Below, piece by piece: positions 10,657 to 22,600 of a DNA stretch of 64,000 nt (its first letter is position 1; every line of letters starts with the position of its first letter). The position numbers and the translations under genes were made by a program. The stretch comes from Gonatopus flavifemur (lineage: Eukaryota; Arthropoda; Insecta; Hymenoptera; Dryinidae): positions 76,748,001-76,812,000 of the forward strand of contig JAFFJZ010000001.1 of NCBI GenBank assembly GCA_018340375.1, in the 5' to 3' direction. The notes beneath the pieces were generated by a model that was not told the DNA's origin, did not search any database, and worked only from the letters and a program-made list of their open reading frames with translations.

Positions 10657-12586
10657 CACGGAGAAAAGAGATCTTCAAAAAATAGTAAAGTTCGCTGTCA
10701 TACGTAGCACAGCCGCTCCCGATATGTGAAATAGTAAATTATATTATGTCGCATTTTGATTTGTAGGCACATAAAATTCGTAGCATTGGATTTTGTGATA
10801 CTTTACATCACATAATTGGCAAATTACATAGCTCATTCTACTGAAAAAATATTAGAAACATGTTGCACAAACAAAAAAGCACTTTTCTGCGTGTATAAAT
10901 GATTTTTTTTCACGAATTAATAAGGACAGATAAACTATATCCAAATATTCATAGAGTAACACACAATAATTGATCAGATTTGTATCTTCAGGATGTATTT
11001 CTTTGAAATTGAATTTCATTGGAATCAAATTCTGTATTGAATCATACATAGTTGAAAATATTTTTATCTAATTCGTTATTAATGCATTCAACGAAATATA
11101 ATTATTACCGTCATTGAGATTATTGACGAATTTTTCATCGATTTTTCAAACGAATAAAGCTATCTTATTAATTAATGTATAGAAAGGACGTTGAACTATT
11201 ATTAAGAATATTATGTACGTAACGAACACTTGCCTGATACAATTTTTTTTACTAGAAATTAGCTCAATATTTCAATTGAACGCATGTAAGAACGAAGGAT
11301 GAAACGAATAATACATTATAAGATTACTAAACGTTATTCACTAACTCAATCCGTTGATCAACTTTATTTTTCAATGTCGTGAGCATTATTCAATTGAAAA
11401 TTGTGAATTATTTATTTTTCTGAACTTTTTTGCATTTTCATGAAAAGTTGATCAATCACAACCTTATATGTGCTCCGCTCATGCGGGGACATTCAAAGGA
11501 AAGCAAACTATTGTATAAACGTCCAAAGGGCAGTAATAGATGCCGAGTTAAAATATTAATGAATGGATGAATAATGATTATAATTGATATATTTCGTAAT
11601 AACTTTGTTACCGACAGCCTGGATGTCTATGATAATTTGTAATATTTTGATTGAGGAGATCCAGTGCCAGGACTCTAGCCATTTCGTGTTGGTCGGTTCA
11701 TATAAGAATGATTAGATAAGTAAATCTACAGATATTCTTCATAGTTTACAGAATTTGGAAAAAAAGAGGTTTGAATAATTGTATTGGTTCGTTGTTTAAT
11801 AAACTGGCCAACACGCATTGTTCAGGGTTTTGACACAATTATTCCCTCAACGAGCGAAAACTACTATAACGAGTAGTGATAAAATTTGATGTATGAATCA
11901 GAGAGTGAAAAGAAAGGTTGATTTTATATATTTAACGTACATGTATATATATACATATAATTAATTGATTTTAATCGAGTATATCATGTGTAATATATCT
12001 ATATATCTAAGCTTAACACCCAACAAATCGATATTGGGATTGTTCCGAGTATGAAATTATATTTCCGTATGAATTTGCAAATTGAATTCTTGTAAGCGAC
12101 ATCAAATGTCTGAAAATATTTATACGACTGAAGAAAATTCAGACACTTCATTCAAACTTCACTTCTTTTCTTCTTTTTTCATTATACAATTATTTTTGAA
12201 AAAAGGGAAAATAGATTGTTCCAAGTTAAGTTGATTTATTTTAAGAGAGGAAACGATTTTTACGATATGTTTATGGTGCCAAATTATTTTTTGTATAGTT
12301 TATGTATGTACCGCAAGTATTACGTATTCTAGTCATCAGATCAATTGGACTCTCCATTAAAAAAAATGAATTGTTTCATATGTGAGTCTACAATAATTTT
12401 TGAACAATTTCTATATACAACTAGTAAAACACATAGTTTCAAATCATACTTATTACCACTTGTACGCTCATCCTCTTTGCCTATTTACACAATTGGTGCG
12501 TTTATAATTGATAACTTTGCTGTGTATGTGGCAAAATATTTACATATTGATGAATATTTATGTATAAACATTCATAGAAATTGTTG

Positions 12587-12622
12587 TGTATATATATATA
12601 CACATACATACATATATACATA
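12587..12622. repeat. TA/CATA-rich simple repeat
   Basis: Imperfect TATA and CATACATA tract within AT-rich intergenic DNA. Confidence 0.8.
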
Positions 12623-13416
12623 AAATAAAACTTTGCACACTCTTATGATTAAATTTAATCTTCCCCCTTAAAATTCGATATGTATAAAATTAGGAAATTT
12701 TGTATTCCTTTTCTTTTTGTTCTCATAGAATATAGATTTTTTTACGAAAGTGATGAAATTTAGAAACATATTGTATAATATTCAATTAGATATTGTGTGA
12801 AATAACAAAGATGTTGAGATGTTTTATAACAACTGGAAACGATCATTTTTTTGGAAGTTGATCATATTTTTATGTTGATTCATCTTTGGGATATGTTATG
12901 TTACAAAAATATACTTGTACGTTATAAACGCCCGCAAGTGATTTGATGACGTTAGCGTGGCATATTGATTGTTGTTATATGACACGATCATCATACTAAG
13001 TATATGTATTTATACTTGATATATAGTTTTCAAAATATTAAGACAATCAAAGTATATACCGCTGTATTTTCAAGTTATTTTTCAATTTAATGTCAATGCA
13101 ATTATCAATAAAACATTCGACATCGAATTCACATTCAACGTGATCACAAGTATTGTACACCATCGATACAAATATTATCCACATCTTGATTATTTGATAA
13201 TATTTGAATGATATAACAATAAATTCATGATGTTATATTAAGAATGGTTCACTATCATCTTTCAATCAGCTCATAATAATTGTTAAAATTTATATTTACA
13301 TCAGTCAGTTGATCTTATAGATTTCTTTAAATACAAAATTAAACCAAGTACGAGTCTGATGATATTTCAGATCCATTATGAAGAAATATACGATCTTTGA
13401 TTTTCTGTACCTAGAG

Positions 13417-13739
13417 CAGGGTTGGGTACGCATAATACATTAATTTTCATGCAAGGAATAATGTACGCATAAAATCCATGAAGATAACGCAGATAACTAT
13501 AGGGAGTTTCCTGTATAATGTTTGTTCATGGTCAAGTTGGGTTATGATTTCAGAACTGTGAATTTCTTTCCACTTTAGTACTTACAAACATATATTTCAT
13601 GCATTCTAAATTTTTAATTTAAAGTTAGAATTAATTTTACAATGTTTTATGTATTTTCTGCGTATTTTACATGTTCTATGCATAATCTGCGCAGAGTTAA
13701 CGCATATTACTTATCGCGCGTGCACAAAACTCATCCCTG
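13417..13739. mobile_element. hAT-type MITE with perfect 8-bp target duplication
   Basis: The 323-bp element begins CAGGGTTGGGTACGCATA and ends GTGCACAAAACTCATCCCTG, giving hAT-like termini (CAGGG...CCCTG). It is flanked on both sides by ACCTAGAG (13409-13416 and 13740-13747), the 8-bp duplication expected of hAT insertion. The arms also share imperfect TGCGTA/TACGCA motifs further in. No coding capacity. Confidence 0.85.
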
Positions 13740-13747
13740 ACCTAGAG

Positions 13748-15600
13748 TGGAATGAGAATTGAGTTTGATGAGTCCTCACAAAGCATCGGTTGTTTGGAAA
13801 TCATCTTGAGAAACAATTCGGAAAAATTTAAGGAGTCTTATACTACAAACACCGAAAGGGATATCTTTTAACCTTTAGAGGGCGGAATACCTGCATAATT
13901 TGTTGACACATCAAATTATCCATGAAAAACATAAAAGAAAGTTGTTTCCCTCGGTGATTCTTTCAAAAAACCATTCCCGTCTACTAAAGATTGAAAGTTT
14001 TAAAATGTTCCAAAGAACAGTTGGAGACTCCTAAAACATGTCTTTGGGTATTGCACAACACTGCTTGGATTTCGCTCAATTGTTCCCAAAATGATTCGAA
14101 GATAACGGTTGGTGGTGCTATGTGGGTTTGTTTTGAAGAATTTTAATTTTCGAGACATTTTGGGAACTTATCGGAAGGAAGCTTGGAAACTCTTATACTA
14201 AGTTTTGTACAAATTATTTGATTTGTGAGTTCACGAGTGATACCTTTTTATGATAATATAATGATGGAAAAAGTAAACAATATTGTCTTCCCAATACCAA
14301 AACCACTGCGAAAATCCTACTTATTTTTTATGATTGATTTCAAACAATACTCTCAATGGTTTTAATAAATTCCATGTCATTGAAGGGAATACTGAATTTG
14401 ATTTTTGTTTTTAAAAATTACTACATCGTTTAAATCTTTTTTTTCTTTTTCAAGTAATACTTGAAAACTCCCACTTTTGAAATAAAAACTCCATTCAATC
14501 CAATGATGTTCTTCGGAGAATCTGACGAACAACTTAAAAATATTATTCTTTGAAAATGCAGAGTATATTCAGAAACTTTGTGATCATTATAAAATTTTGA
14601 AATATTTTTTTTCGTCACATACCTGTTTCCGAAGAAAAATCTGCTACTAAAGTTTCAAATTGAATTGATGAAAAGTTCCTTTCTTTCTTTGAAAATTTCT
14701 GTTGTAACAGTCCAGCGTAATTCTTTTAACGAAATTCTTGTGATCGATCTAAATTTGAAATTAATGTCAATTAGATATACTCGTCTTATATGGAATTCAT
14801 CATGAACTGTCTTGAAGGAAATCTATATGAAACATGAACATCTATATGTGTTCAAAATTTGTTGATCGATAAGTTTTTTGAGGATTGCAAATGAAATTTT
14901 TGCATTAGTGGAATTGTTGAGGGAAATTTCGATGCAAAAAAATCCTGGTCGATCCTTTGTCACAAACAAAAATGAACTAAGACATAGGTATAGACTCTAT
15001 CTGCCGTCCAAAGCAAGATCTTAAGTGCATTTGACTTGAATTCGAGAAAAGAACTGTTTTCTTTCAAAATCATTTTCCAATGATAAACCATTTCCAGGGT
15101 ATAATATACCCTAGAAATAGTTTGCCCCTGAAGTCTACAGACTATTAAAGTATTGCAAACTTCCCTTTTTTGTGTGAGTTGCGGTTTTTCTTTTATAAAT
15201 GTTTCAAGTTTGATTAATTTCTTAATACTAAGAACCGCTGTTATTAAAAAATGAAGAATTTTTCTTCAAAATGAAAAACAGTAGAATGTAGAATTTTTTT
15301 ACGACAAAAAATGATATGAAATATTTATTTCCGTCAAAAATCCGACTCACGATCTTCTTGCTTTGGACAGCGGCGGCTATATAGGGGCCCGAAATCTGGC
15401 ACAATAATGGTTAATGTGGAAGCTTCCAACTTCTCCATGTGGCCAATCCGCTGCTGACAGTTTGATTTGTTTTTGAATAGTTTGAACATCACAGATTCCC
15501 AATGACAAGTTTTGTATCAAAAGCTGCAGTTGAGAAATGTTTAGGATAGATGTTGAAGTCTTATGAAATTCTAAAATATATATTTTCTAGATATGTAAAA
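13748..15600. other. Intergenic, AT-rich, no recognised gene
   Basis: Nothing coding is supported. Short low-complexity open frames only. Confidence 0.45.
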
Positions 15601-15634
15601 ATGTCTTTTATCCACACAGGATGTATCTCCTAGC

Positions 15635-15691
15635 GACGTCCTCACGATATCTTTGGGATATTGCGAAACCCAAGTATATCCCGAGGACGTT
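15635..15691. repeat. Small imperfect hairpin
   Basis: GACGTCCTCACGATATCTTT and the inverted AACGTCCTCGGGATATACTT form a ~25-bp imperfect stem. Its palindromic GATATC core resembles the AAGATATCTT repeats further right. Confidence 0.4.
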
Positions 15692-15982
15692 CTATTTATC
15701 AATGTTCGTTTATATGGAACATGGCCGTGCTATAGTACCAGTACATGTTGGCGTTGAGTGTGAAGTTAGCTGCTATCAGTCCATACTTATATAGTCAAAG
15801 CCCGGATGCAAATACCAGATCAAAACGGATTCAAAGTCAAACTGTTTCTATCTGTTCTCATGCGGTTCCAGTCCACTTCAATCCGTTTCTATCTGGCTTT
15901 GCGTCAGGGAAATTCAGGAGTCTGTGAATTCCAAACAGAACTATTTCAAAAAATTGCTATCAGTTTCTGCCAGGATACTCCA

Positions 15983-16088
15983 ATTTGATAATTTAAGATA
16001 AAACCGGGTAGAAAATTTTCCAGCTGAAATAAAAACCATTCAAAGCCTGATAACAATTTCTTGCCCGGTTCTTTCTGGCATTTTCAGC
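15983..16088. repeat. Dispersed repeat (GGGTAGAAAAT...CTGGCATTTT family), copy A
   Basis: Homologous, in the same orientation, to 17900-18007. Both have (C/T)CGGGTAGAAAAT, then AAAGCCT, then a CCGGTTCT or CCGATTCT segment, then CTGGCATTTT(C/T)AGCA. A related diverged copy pair lies around 55525-55990. Confidence 0.55.
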
Positions 16089-16141
16089 AAGTCAGTGCCT
16101 AATCACGACAACGTAATGATTCATTGATTTGTCATTGTCTA

Positions 16142-16332
16142 AAAGATTTCCACTGGATATCTTAGAGATGCCTTATGCAACAGTTTTCACTGTCCTTGAG
16201 ATATCTTCAGTGAGTAATCCAAAAGACGTCTAAAAGAAACATGAAGACATCTTTCGGATATCTTAAAGACAGTGAAAATGGTTGCATGAGAAATCTTCAA
16301 GACATCCAGTGGAAATCTTTGAGACAATAAAA
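16142..16332. mobile_element. Fold-back element, AAGATATCTT family
   Basis: The left arm (AAGATTTCCACTGGAT ... CAACAGTTTTCACTGTC) matches inverted the right arm (GACAGTGAAAATGGTTG ... ATCCAGTGGAAATCTTT). The centre is rich in the palindrome AGATATCTT and its variants. No target duplication resolved. Confidence 0.7.
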
Positions 16333-16429
16333 GATTTGTGCTGTCTGGGACCCGTTTGAAACTAAGGGTTGTAAAAAGATGAAACAGGTAAAACCAAAAA
16401 ATGTTTTGTACGTTTTTATGCAGAAGTCT

Positions 16430-16620
16430 GAGAAACTCTGAGATTTCGATGAAAAATCTAATATTTTTGGGACATCGTTCTCATATCTTTCCAGAATTTG
16501 TCAGACTTTTTTTGGGGGTTTATTAAAGATTTTTCATCAAAATCTCAGATCGATGATTATGAATTTATTCCTGATGAAACTCTGAGAAGAGTATGATAAA
16601 TGTCTGTTCTCTCTGAGAGC
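16430..16620. repeat. Outer arm (left) of a concentric inverted repeat
   Basis: About 190 bases that recur inverted at 18251-18435. Shared in order: CTGAGATTTCGA, AAATCTAATATTTTTG(G/A)GACA, TCGTTCTCA, TTTGTCAGACTTTTT, AGATTTTTCATCAAAA and ATTCCTGAT. A third, partial, inverted copy sits at about 16780-16905. Confidence 0.7.
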
Positions 16621-16904
16621 CATGAAAGAACAATGAAACATGAGTGACATTTAACGTAATTTAATATAAAGTCATAACAATCGTCTGCTAGTTTCAACTT
16701 TGGCTACAAGTTACGAAAGAAGTTCTAAACATTCCTCGCTGTTGATCATTTTTACTTACCTGCCCAGGAAAGCAGGAATTCATCACATTTTTTGCAGAGT
16801 TTCGTCAGGAATAAATTCATAATGATCGATATCAACTTTCGATGGAAAATCTCTGATAAACTAGGTAAAAGATGCGAGAAAATTCTGACAATCCACATAT
16901 TTCA

Positions 16905-16990
16905 TCCCTGCTAAAAATGCCAGGCAAAAACTGAAACGGTTTCTTTCCCAGGTAATCCAAGCAAAAACTGACAAACTTTCTACCCGATTT
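16905..16990. repeat. Inner arm (left) of the concentric inverted repeat
   Basis: Matches 17900-18007 inverted: ATCCCTGCTAAAAATGCCAG against CTGGCATTTTTAGCAGGGAT, plus AAACGGTTTCTTT, CCAGGTAATCCA and TTTCTACCCGATTT. The two arms enclose two other fold-back elements. Confidence 0.75.
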
Positions 16991-17108
16991 GGCGCGGAAG
17001 TACCAACTGGGAATATTCAGTGAAAAACTGACAGAAATTTGTTGGGACGGTTCTGTTTGGAATCCACAGACCGTGATATTCAGTCCAAAACTGACAAAGA
17101 TTTTCCTG

Positions 17109-17334
17109 CACGGAGAAAAAGTGGTTTGCTACTACAGCGCCTACAAAGAAATTTGTTGTCCTTGCAAAAATATTCACTACAGCGGCTAAGACGTTAGTTC
17201 TATTAACAAATGTGTTTATTTCAGCGAAAAAATTCAGTTGTGTCAATCAGTTTTCTCGCTCTTACAGCTAATTTTTTTTGTAGGCGTTATAGTAACAGAC
17301 CTGCTTGTTATGCCAGCAATACTTTTCTCTCCCC
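17109..17334. mobile_element. MITE relic inside the inverted-repeat nest
   Basis: It begins GCACGGAGAAAAAG and carries TACTACAGCGCCTACAAAGA, matched inverted by TACTATAACGCCTACAAAAA near the right end, which closes with ACTTTTCTCTC. Diverged, with no clear target duplication. Confidence 0.5.
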
Positions 17335-17360
17335 CACATAACAATTTTGGATCATTCTGA

Positions 17361-17500
17361 AAGATATCTTAAAGAATTCGAAAAGATGTCTTATGAAACA
17401 CCAAAAGATATCTTTTAGAAGTCTTCATGCGAGATTTCTTGAAGTTTTCTGAAGGTATCTTTTAGAATTCTTGAAGATATCTTCCGTAAGATGTCTTTAG
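17361..17500. repeat. AAGATATCTTTTAGAA repeats
   Basis: Several copies of GATATCTTTTAGAA, AGATGTCTTA and inverted variants in ~140 bases. The same type of sequence resumes at 17778-17840 after the MITE at 17511-17777, so that MITE looks inserted into an older repeat. Related to 16142-16332 and 58083-58256. Confidence 0.6.
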
Positions 17501-17510
17501 GTGTTTCATA

Positions 17511-17777
17511 CACTGAGAAAACAGATATCTTGAAAAATACCATAATTTATGGATCTTTGGCGTTGGTCTGACCCGAGTCAAAATATTTACGTGAACGAAC
17601 CTCTAAAAGTCCCATAATTTCTTGGACTTTTATAAAGAACTATGGTACCTTCCTCATAAAAGTCCCAGCTATTATGGTACTTTTAGAGATATCTTCACGT
17701 AGATATTTTGACTCGGGTTAGACCAACGCCAAAAATCCATAAATTATGGTATTTTTTAAAATACCTTTTTCTCCGTG
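17511..17777. mobile_element. TA-flanked MITE with long inverted repeats
   Basis: It starts CACTGAGAAAA and ends TTTTTCTCCGTG, with TA on each side, as for Tc1/mariner-type insertion. The arms match inward for most of their length: ATACCATAATTTATGGAT, TTGGCGTTGGTCTGACCCGA, GTCAAAATAT. The element is almost fully palindromic, about 267 bp, and non-coding. Confidence 0.8.
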
Positions 17778-17899
17778 TAAGACACCTTTTAGAATCCTTT
17801 AAGATATCTTTTAGAATGTTCCAGAAGAATTCCTGAAAATTGTTATCTGGGCCGAGTGTCAAGTTCTGACAGGATGTTAAAATTTAGTGATTCCGGATC

Positions 17900-18007
17900 A
17901 AATCGGGTAGAAAATGTGTCAATTTTTGCCTGGATTACCTGGAAAAGAAACCGTTTAAAGCCTAAAAGTTTTCTATCCGATTCTGCCTGGCATTTTTAGC
18001 AGGGATG
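17900..18007. repeat. Inner arm (right) of the concentric inverted repeat
   Basis: Inverted partner of 16905-16990 and same-strand relative of 15983-16088. Contains AAATCGGGTAGAAAAT, CCTGGATTACCTGG, GAAACCGTTTAAAGCC and CTGGCATTTTTAGCAGG. Confidence 0.7.
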
Positions 18008-18018
18008 ATTTTTTTATA

Positions 18019-18250
18019 TACAGTAAAAATTTTATATTAGATATTAGCATATTCATATTGTACTTTTGGGATATAATTGATTATGTCGTTATGAACCATA
18101 AGTATACGAGCATTCACCATACTCTCTCGTGAGGATGAAGATAAATATGTGCTAATTTGAAATAAATATAGTTCTGAGCCTCATAATAAAGTATATCCCA
18201 CGAGTACTATAAAAATATAGTAATCTTTAATATAAACTTTTCTCTGTGTA
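18019..18250. mobile_element. TA-flanked MITE, diverged
   Basis: The left end ACAGTAAAAATTTTATATTA and right end ACTTTTCTCTGTG are imperfect inverted repeats over ~75 bases. Shared in order: TATATTA(G/A)A, TTTGGGATATA or GTGGGATATA, and TTATG. TA is present on the right and probably the left side. Confidence 0.55.
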
Positions 18251-18435
18251 GCTCTTGGAGAAAACACGGACTTTCATCACACTTTTTTCAGTTTTATCAG
18301 GAATGAATTCATAACCGTTTGTCTGGAGTTTTGATGAAAAATCTCTGATCAACTCCGCAAAAAGTCTGACAAACTCTGAGAACGATGTCTCAAAAATATT
18401 AGATTTCTCTTCGAAATCTCAGAATTTTTCAGTGA
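18251..18435. repeat. Outer arm (right) of the concentric inverted repeat
   Basis: Inverted partner of 16430-16620. It ends the nested repeat cluster that lies about 0.9 kb before the 14-3-3 epsilon start codon. Confidence 0.7.
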
Positions 18436-18899
18436 TGTTCAGAAATATTTCCATACGAGAAATCAGTGCATTTACGTTATGTGAGATCAAACTGGGGTAT
18501 GTAACGAACTTATTATTCGACACGGTCGACAATTTAAAGCAGACAAGTTCGATCTATGATGGGTCATTATGCACTAATTACCATATTCTGCAGACAATAA
18601 ACCAAGATGCATTTTCAAAATCCATATTCAATGACAATATCTATATAAATTTTTTGTTTTATCATCATCATATAAATATTCTATGATTATCCTTACCACA
18701 TAATTATTATATGAATATAAAAAGAATTTTCATGATTATTTTTCAATTCCAAAAATGCAGTAAAAATTCTTGTGAAAAACCTTGGTTTTCAAAATTAACC
18801 AGCAGATTAGCAAGATAATTCAATACAACGATGGAAGAGAAAAAGGAGGAAAAACGGAGACGATACAGAATCTCCAAAAAAAGAAAAAAAAGACAATAT

Positions 18900-19320
18900 A
18901 TGTAGAGAAAAATTCGAGTTTGTCGCGAGAAAACACGCGTGTGCGTAGGAAAAAGGAAGCGCACGCGCGTGCGTCGATCGGCGAGAAAAAGACGGAGAAA
19001 GGGAGACAGAGATGTGTGAATCGAGAGATGACGTCACAGGCGCGTAGTAATACACGAGAGAAAAGTCTTGTGGGGCGTTTGAAGTATCGTCGTCGTATCC
19101 CCTTCGGAGTTTGCGCGTTCGGTTAGGAACTGCTTTCGATTGTGGCGGGCGCCGCCATCTTGGTCAGTGAGCTTGCGAGTGGCTGTACGTCGAGGTTGTT
19201 CTCATCGTGTGATTTCGTTGAAAACGTCGTCTCGTTATATTTTGTCTGGCGATTCTCCTCGTTAATCGTGTTCAAAAGTATCGTCTTGTAAATTCCCGTT
19301 AAAATCCAACAACATCCGCG
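18900..19320 (+). promoter_or_regulatory. Promoter and 5' UTR region of 14-3-3 epsilon
   Basis: This stretch is clearly richer in G, C and CpG than its surroundings (many CGCG, CGTCG and GCGCG runs), as expected near a broadly expressed promoter. GCCGCCATCTTGG at 19151-19163 matches the YY1/Pleiohomeotic motif, which often sits at or just after housekeeping transcription starts. The exact start site is not determined. The ATG at 19321 follows CCGCG. Confidence 0.6.
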
Positions 19321-19633
19321 ATGTCGGAACGGGAGGACAACGTTTACAAAGCAAAATTGGCGGAGCAAGCGGAACGCTATGACGGTGAGTGCATATTTTC
19401 CGGGAAAGGACAGCCGGTCCGCTCCAAAATCAAATCCACGAAATTACATGGGAGTACTATCCGTGTCGGGGAGGGGGCTATGCAAGGGGGAAAAGGAGAT
19501 ACACACGGTCGAAGGAAGAGAAAGCCGATCAGTGGCATCGCCCTCATGGACAGTTTTTTTTCTTAGAATTCGTCGATAACCTACAAAAATCCTCCATTGT
19601 TCCGATCGATTCATTGAGAGATTCCTCTCGCTC

Positions 19634-19678
<45 letters not shown>

Positions 19679-22600
19679 CGTGGAATAAGGATTCTGTCAC
19701 GATGTTGAAAGGAGAGAGAAATTGGAAACGTCAAATGCGGGTTTGACGATTGATCGAGCGATACGCGCGAGATGCCGGCGACCGGTATCTCCATTTCTTT
19801 TTCACCTCGAAAGATCAGAGAACGCGCTTCTCCGAAGTATCGTTGTCATCGTCGCGGTTGTGGATATAAAAATCCGGTAACGTGGTTTTTTTATAAAGAA
19901 AGCCACGCTACGCACGTTGTAGGGAACTTGGAGAGAGCGAGAACAGCGTTGCTAGGCGTGCTACTCTACCTTTTCTCACCAAAAGCCTCTTTGTTATAGT
20001 ATACCGTAGTATAGATTTGAGGGCTGTCCCCCTTCCTTTTTCATCATTTTCATTTTTTCCAATCCAGTACGGATACGTCGTAGTAGACTCGGTCTTGAAC
20101 CGTTTGCTCTACCTATGAAGTAGTTGTACATGACGCATAATAGACGTATAGAGAGATGTGGTGTTGTTCGGACACGCGACAACTTGCCAATCGCTGCCGG
20201 GATATATACCGGGCACGTAGTAACGCGTGCACTGCTCGTGCCATTCGGCCTTGAGAGTCCATAGAGAAATTCCATCGATCGACAGATCCGATCGATCGAT
20301 CCTAAATTCACACCCACCTCTGGGTTTTTCTCACCTCTCTTCCTCCCCATCGAAATCCATCTACACGATAATGTTTCCAGCACAAGACAGGGAGACGGAG
20401 AGGTGCATGAAAATGACCCAGGGAATATGATAATTCCTATTCTCCTTTTCCCTCTTGTTCTTTCTTTGTCGAGTTCAGACGATTGATCGTAGAAAGAAAG
20501 AAACTACATTCTGGAATTTTCTCGTGTATATTTTTGACACTCTATTATAAGTTAACGTAAAAAAAACTGACGAGTTTGGAATCTACAGGTTCTCCTCTGG
20601 AATCGCTGTACAGATCTATATGTTTGAATATGTGTGTATATATATATATATGTTGTACGCCGACGGCGCTGTTATATCGACAGGTAGACACAGACACGCA
20701 CGTACACATGCATGTTCTTTACCTAAAATATACGCGTGTGCGTCTCTGTAAAATGGTGTGTAAAGAGCAAGAAGGGAAATGAAGAGAAAAAAATGAGTTG
20801 GGCGGAGAGAAAGAAAAGGATGATGCTTTCTCTTTTTTCCCCTCCCCACGCAGAAGAAGAGAAGGAAGAGAAGGAAAGGCATGGAAGAAGAGAGTAAGGC
20901 AGCACAGGGTGAGCAAATTTGAGGGTGCAGGAGAGAGTAGGTAGAAGAACACAGGCTGAGGGTGAAACATGGGTTACGAAGCGAGAGAAGAAAGAGGGAG
21001 GGAGGGTGGCCACACAGCAGAAGGAAAGTATTGATCTGTGCCTGCTATCCTATACGCTTCTGTATAAACCACGGTCAATGTATATTCTGCCCGTGATAAT
21101 TTTTACACTTTCTTCGCTTTACTTTATTCACATTTCATGATACAAATATCAAATTATGCGTTGAAAAATATCCTTTATTCGATGATTAATTAAATAAATA
21201 TAACTTGTTGTGCCTCCCACAACTGAGAACAAAAACCAATTTGAAAATACATTTCATCATCATTCGAGAACTAAATGCTTTTATATTTGGTGATATATGA
21301 GCTGTAAAAATTAGCAATTTCCACACGGAGGAAAAGGAATAGTGATAATCACCGAGCGAATAGTAAAACATGGACAGGAGAAACCGCGTAGTTGAATTAA
21401 CGAGGCGATTGATTGTAGTGACCAAATGTTTGGTCCTCCCGTATTTTGCTATACCAGTTACCTCCGTGAATTGAAAATTCGTATTTGCAGTTCTTCAAAT
21501 GATTCAAACAATGTTAAATTGAACAAGGAGGGTAAATGTTCTCATAGATCATGAAATGTACGTCCTTGCTACTGTGTTCAATTTGTAAAGCAAAAAGGGG
21601 AAAACAACGCAGCTTTGGCATTGACGAATCCCTTTAATATGTCTCAGGGTCAGTCCCTTCCAAAGTCTTTCAGAGCACAATAATCCTTGTGAGAGAATAC
21701 TTTTTCCACCAATATGCAACGTTTATGTGTCATTTTTTTTATTGTTCTTATGCTCCCTGTAAACACTGAAAATCAGGGGGATTTTACTGGCAATAAATGC
21801 CTACTCTTCCACTGGTTGAATCAGTGGAATTCCACTGAGTCGGATTGAAAGAGTTTGAAGAAATTGAAAAAAATGCACCAGGATAACATTTTGGGGTTTA
21901 AACTTGTTATTATTCTTACATAGAGATTTAATAATTATTATTTCAGCATTCGTATCTCTGTTTATTGCTCCTGTGACTGATCACAATAGTTTATATCTGT
22001 CATGGTATTGTGAATTTTCAAACGATTCAGCGGGACTATGTTGATATGATAATTTGAATGTTTTTTTATCTTTTGCGTTAAAAAACATTAGAAGTGAAGA
22101 TTAAAATCCTGATGAATATATTTGAGTTATTTAAAGTGGAGGGCAAAGGATATTCAAATGGTATTTTTTCATCTGAAACATGCCTAATATAAAATCTTTA
22201 TTTGTCATTGATTGTGGTATAAATAGAATCAGAATAACCATTTTATTAAAAAGCTTAGTAAAATTGTGGATATTAAGTGATCTTATATAGAAACAATTGA
22301 CAAGGTTTAGTACAGATCCTGAAATTGACCAATCACATGCTAATGTTGAACAGAATGACCAGTGTTTCCACACGAACAAAAAAAAATCCTCCTAACTAGA
22401 ATGAAAAATGCCTAGTTATCCCTTTTTTCGTAGAAAAAGAGACAATCCCTCTTTATCCCTCTTTTGGAAGAAGGAAATCCCTAAATATTCCCCTTTTTGG
22501 GAAATGAATGTCTTGTTAAAGATACATTCTAAATATTGAATTTTAGTTCGGGTTTTGTATTTCCATAAAAGAAATTATTTTGTCTAAAAATCCCACAAAA

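Larger units (their letters stand above)
9669..13408. other. Intergenic, AT-rich, no recognised gene
   Basis: About 3.7 kb with only short open frames of low complexity. It contains a TA microsatellite (10635-10656) followed directly by CACGGAGAAAAGAG, which resembles one end of the TA-flanked MITE family found at 17511 and 30807. A second TA/CA-rich run lies at 12587-12622. Confidence 0.5.

Noticed and set aside
18782..19126. 114-residue plus-strand frame before the 14-3-3 epsilon start
   Set aside because: Lysine/arginine-rich low-complexity translation of the purine-rich promoter and 5' UTR; no homology or splice support.
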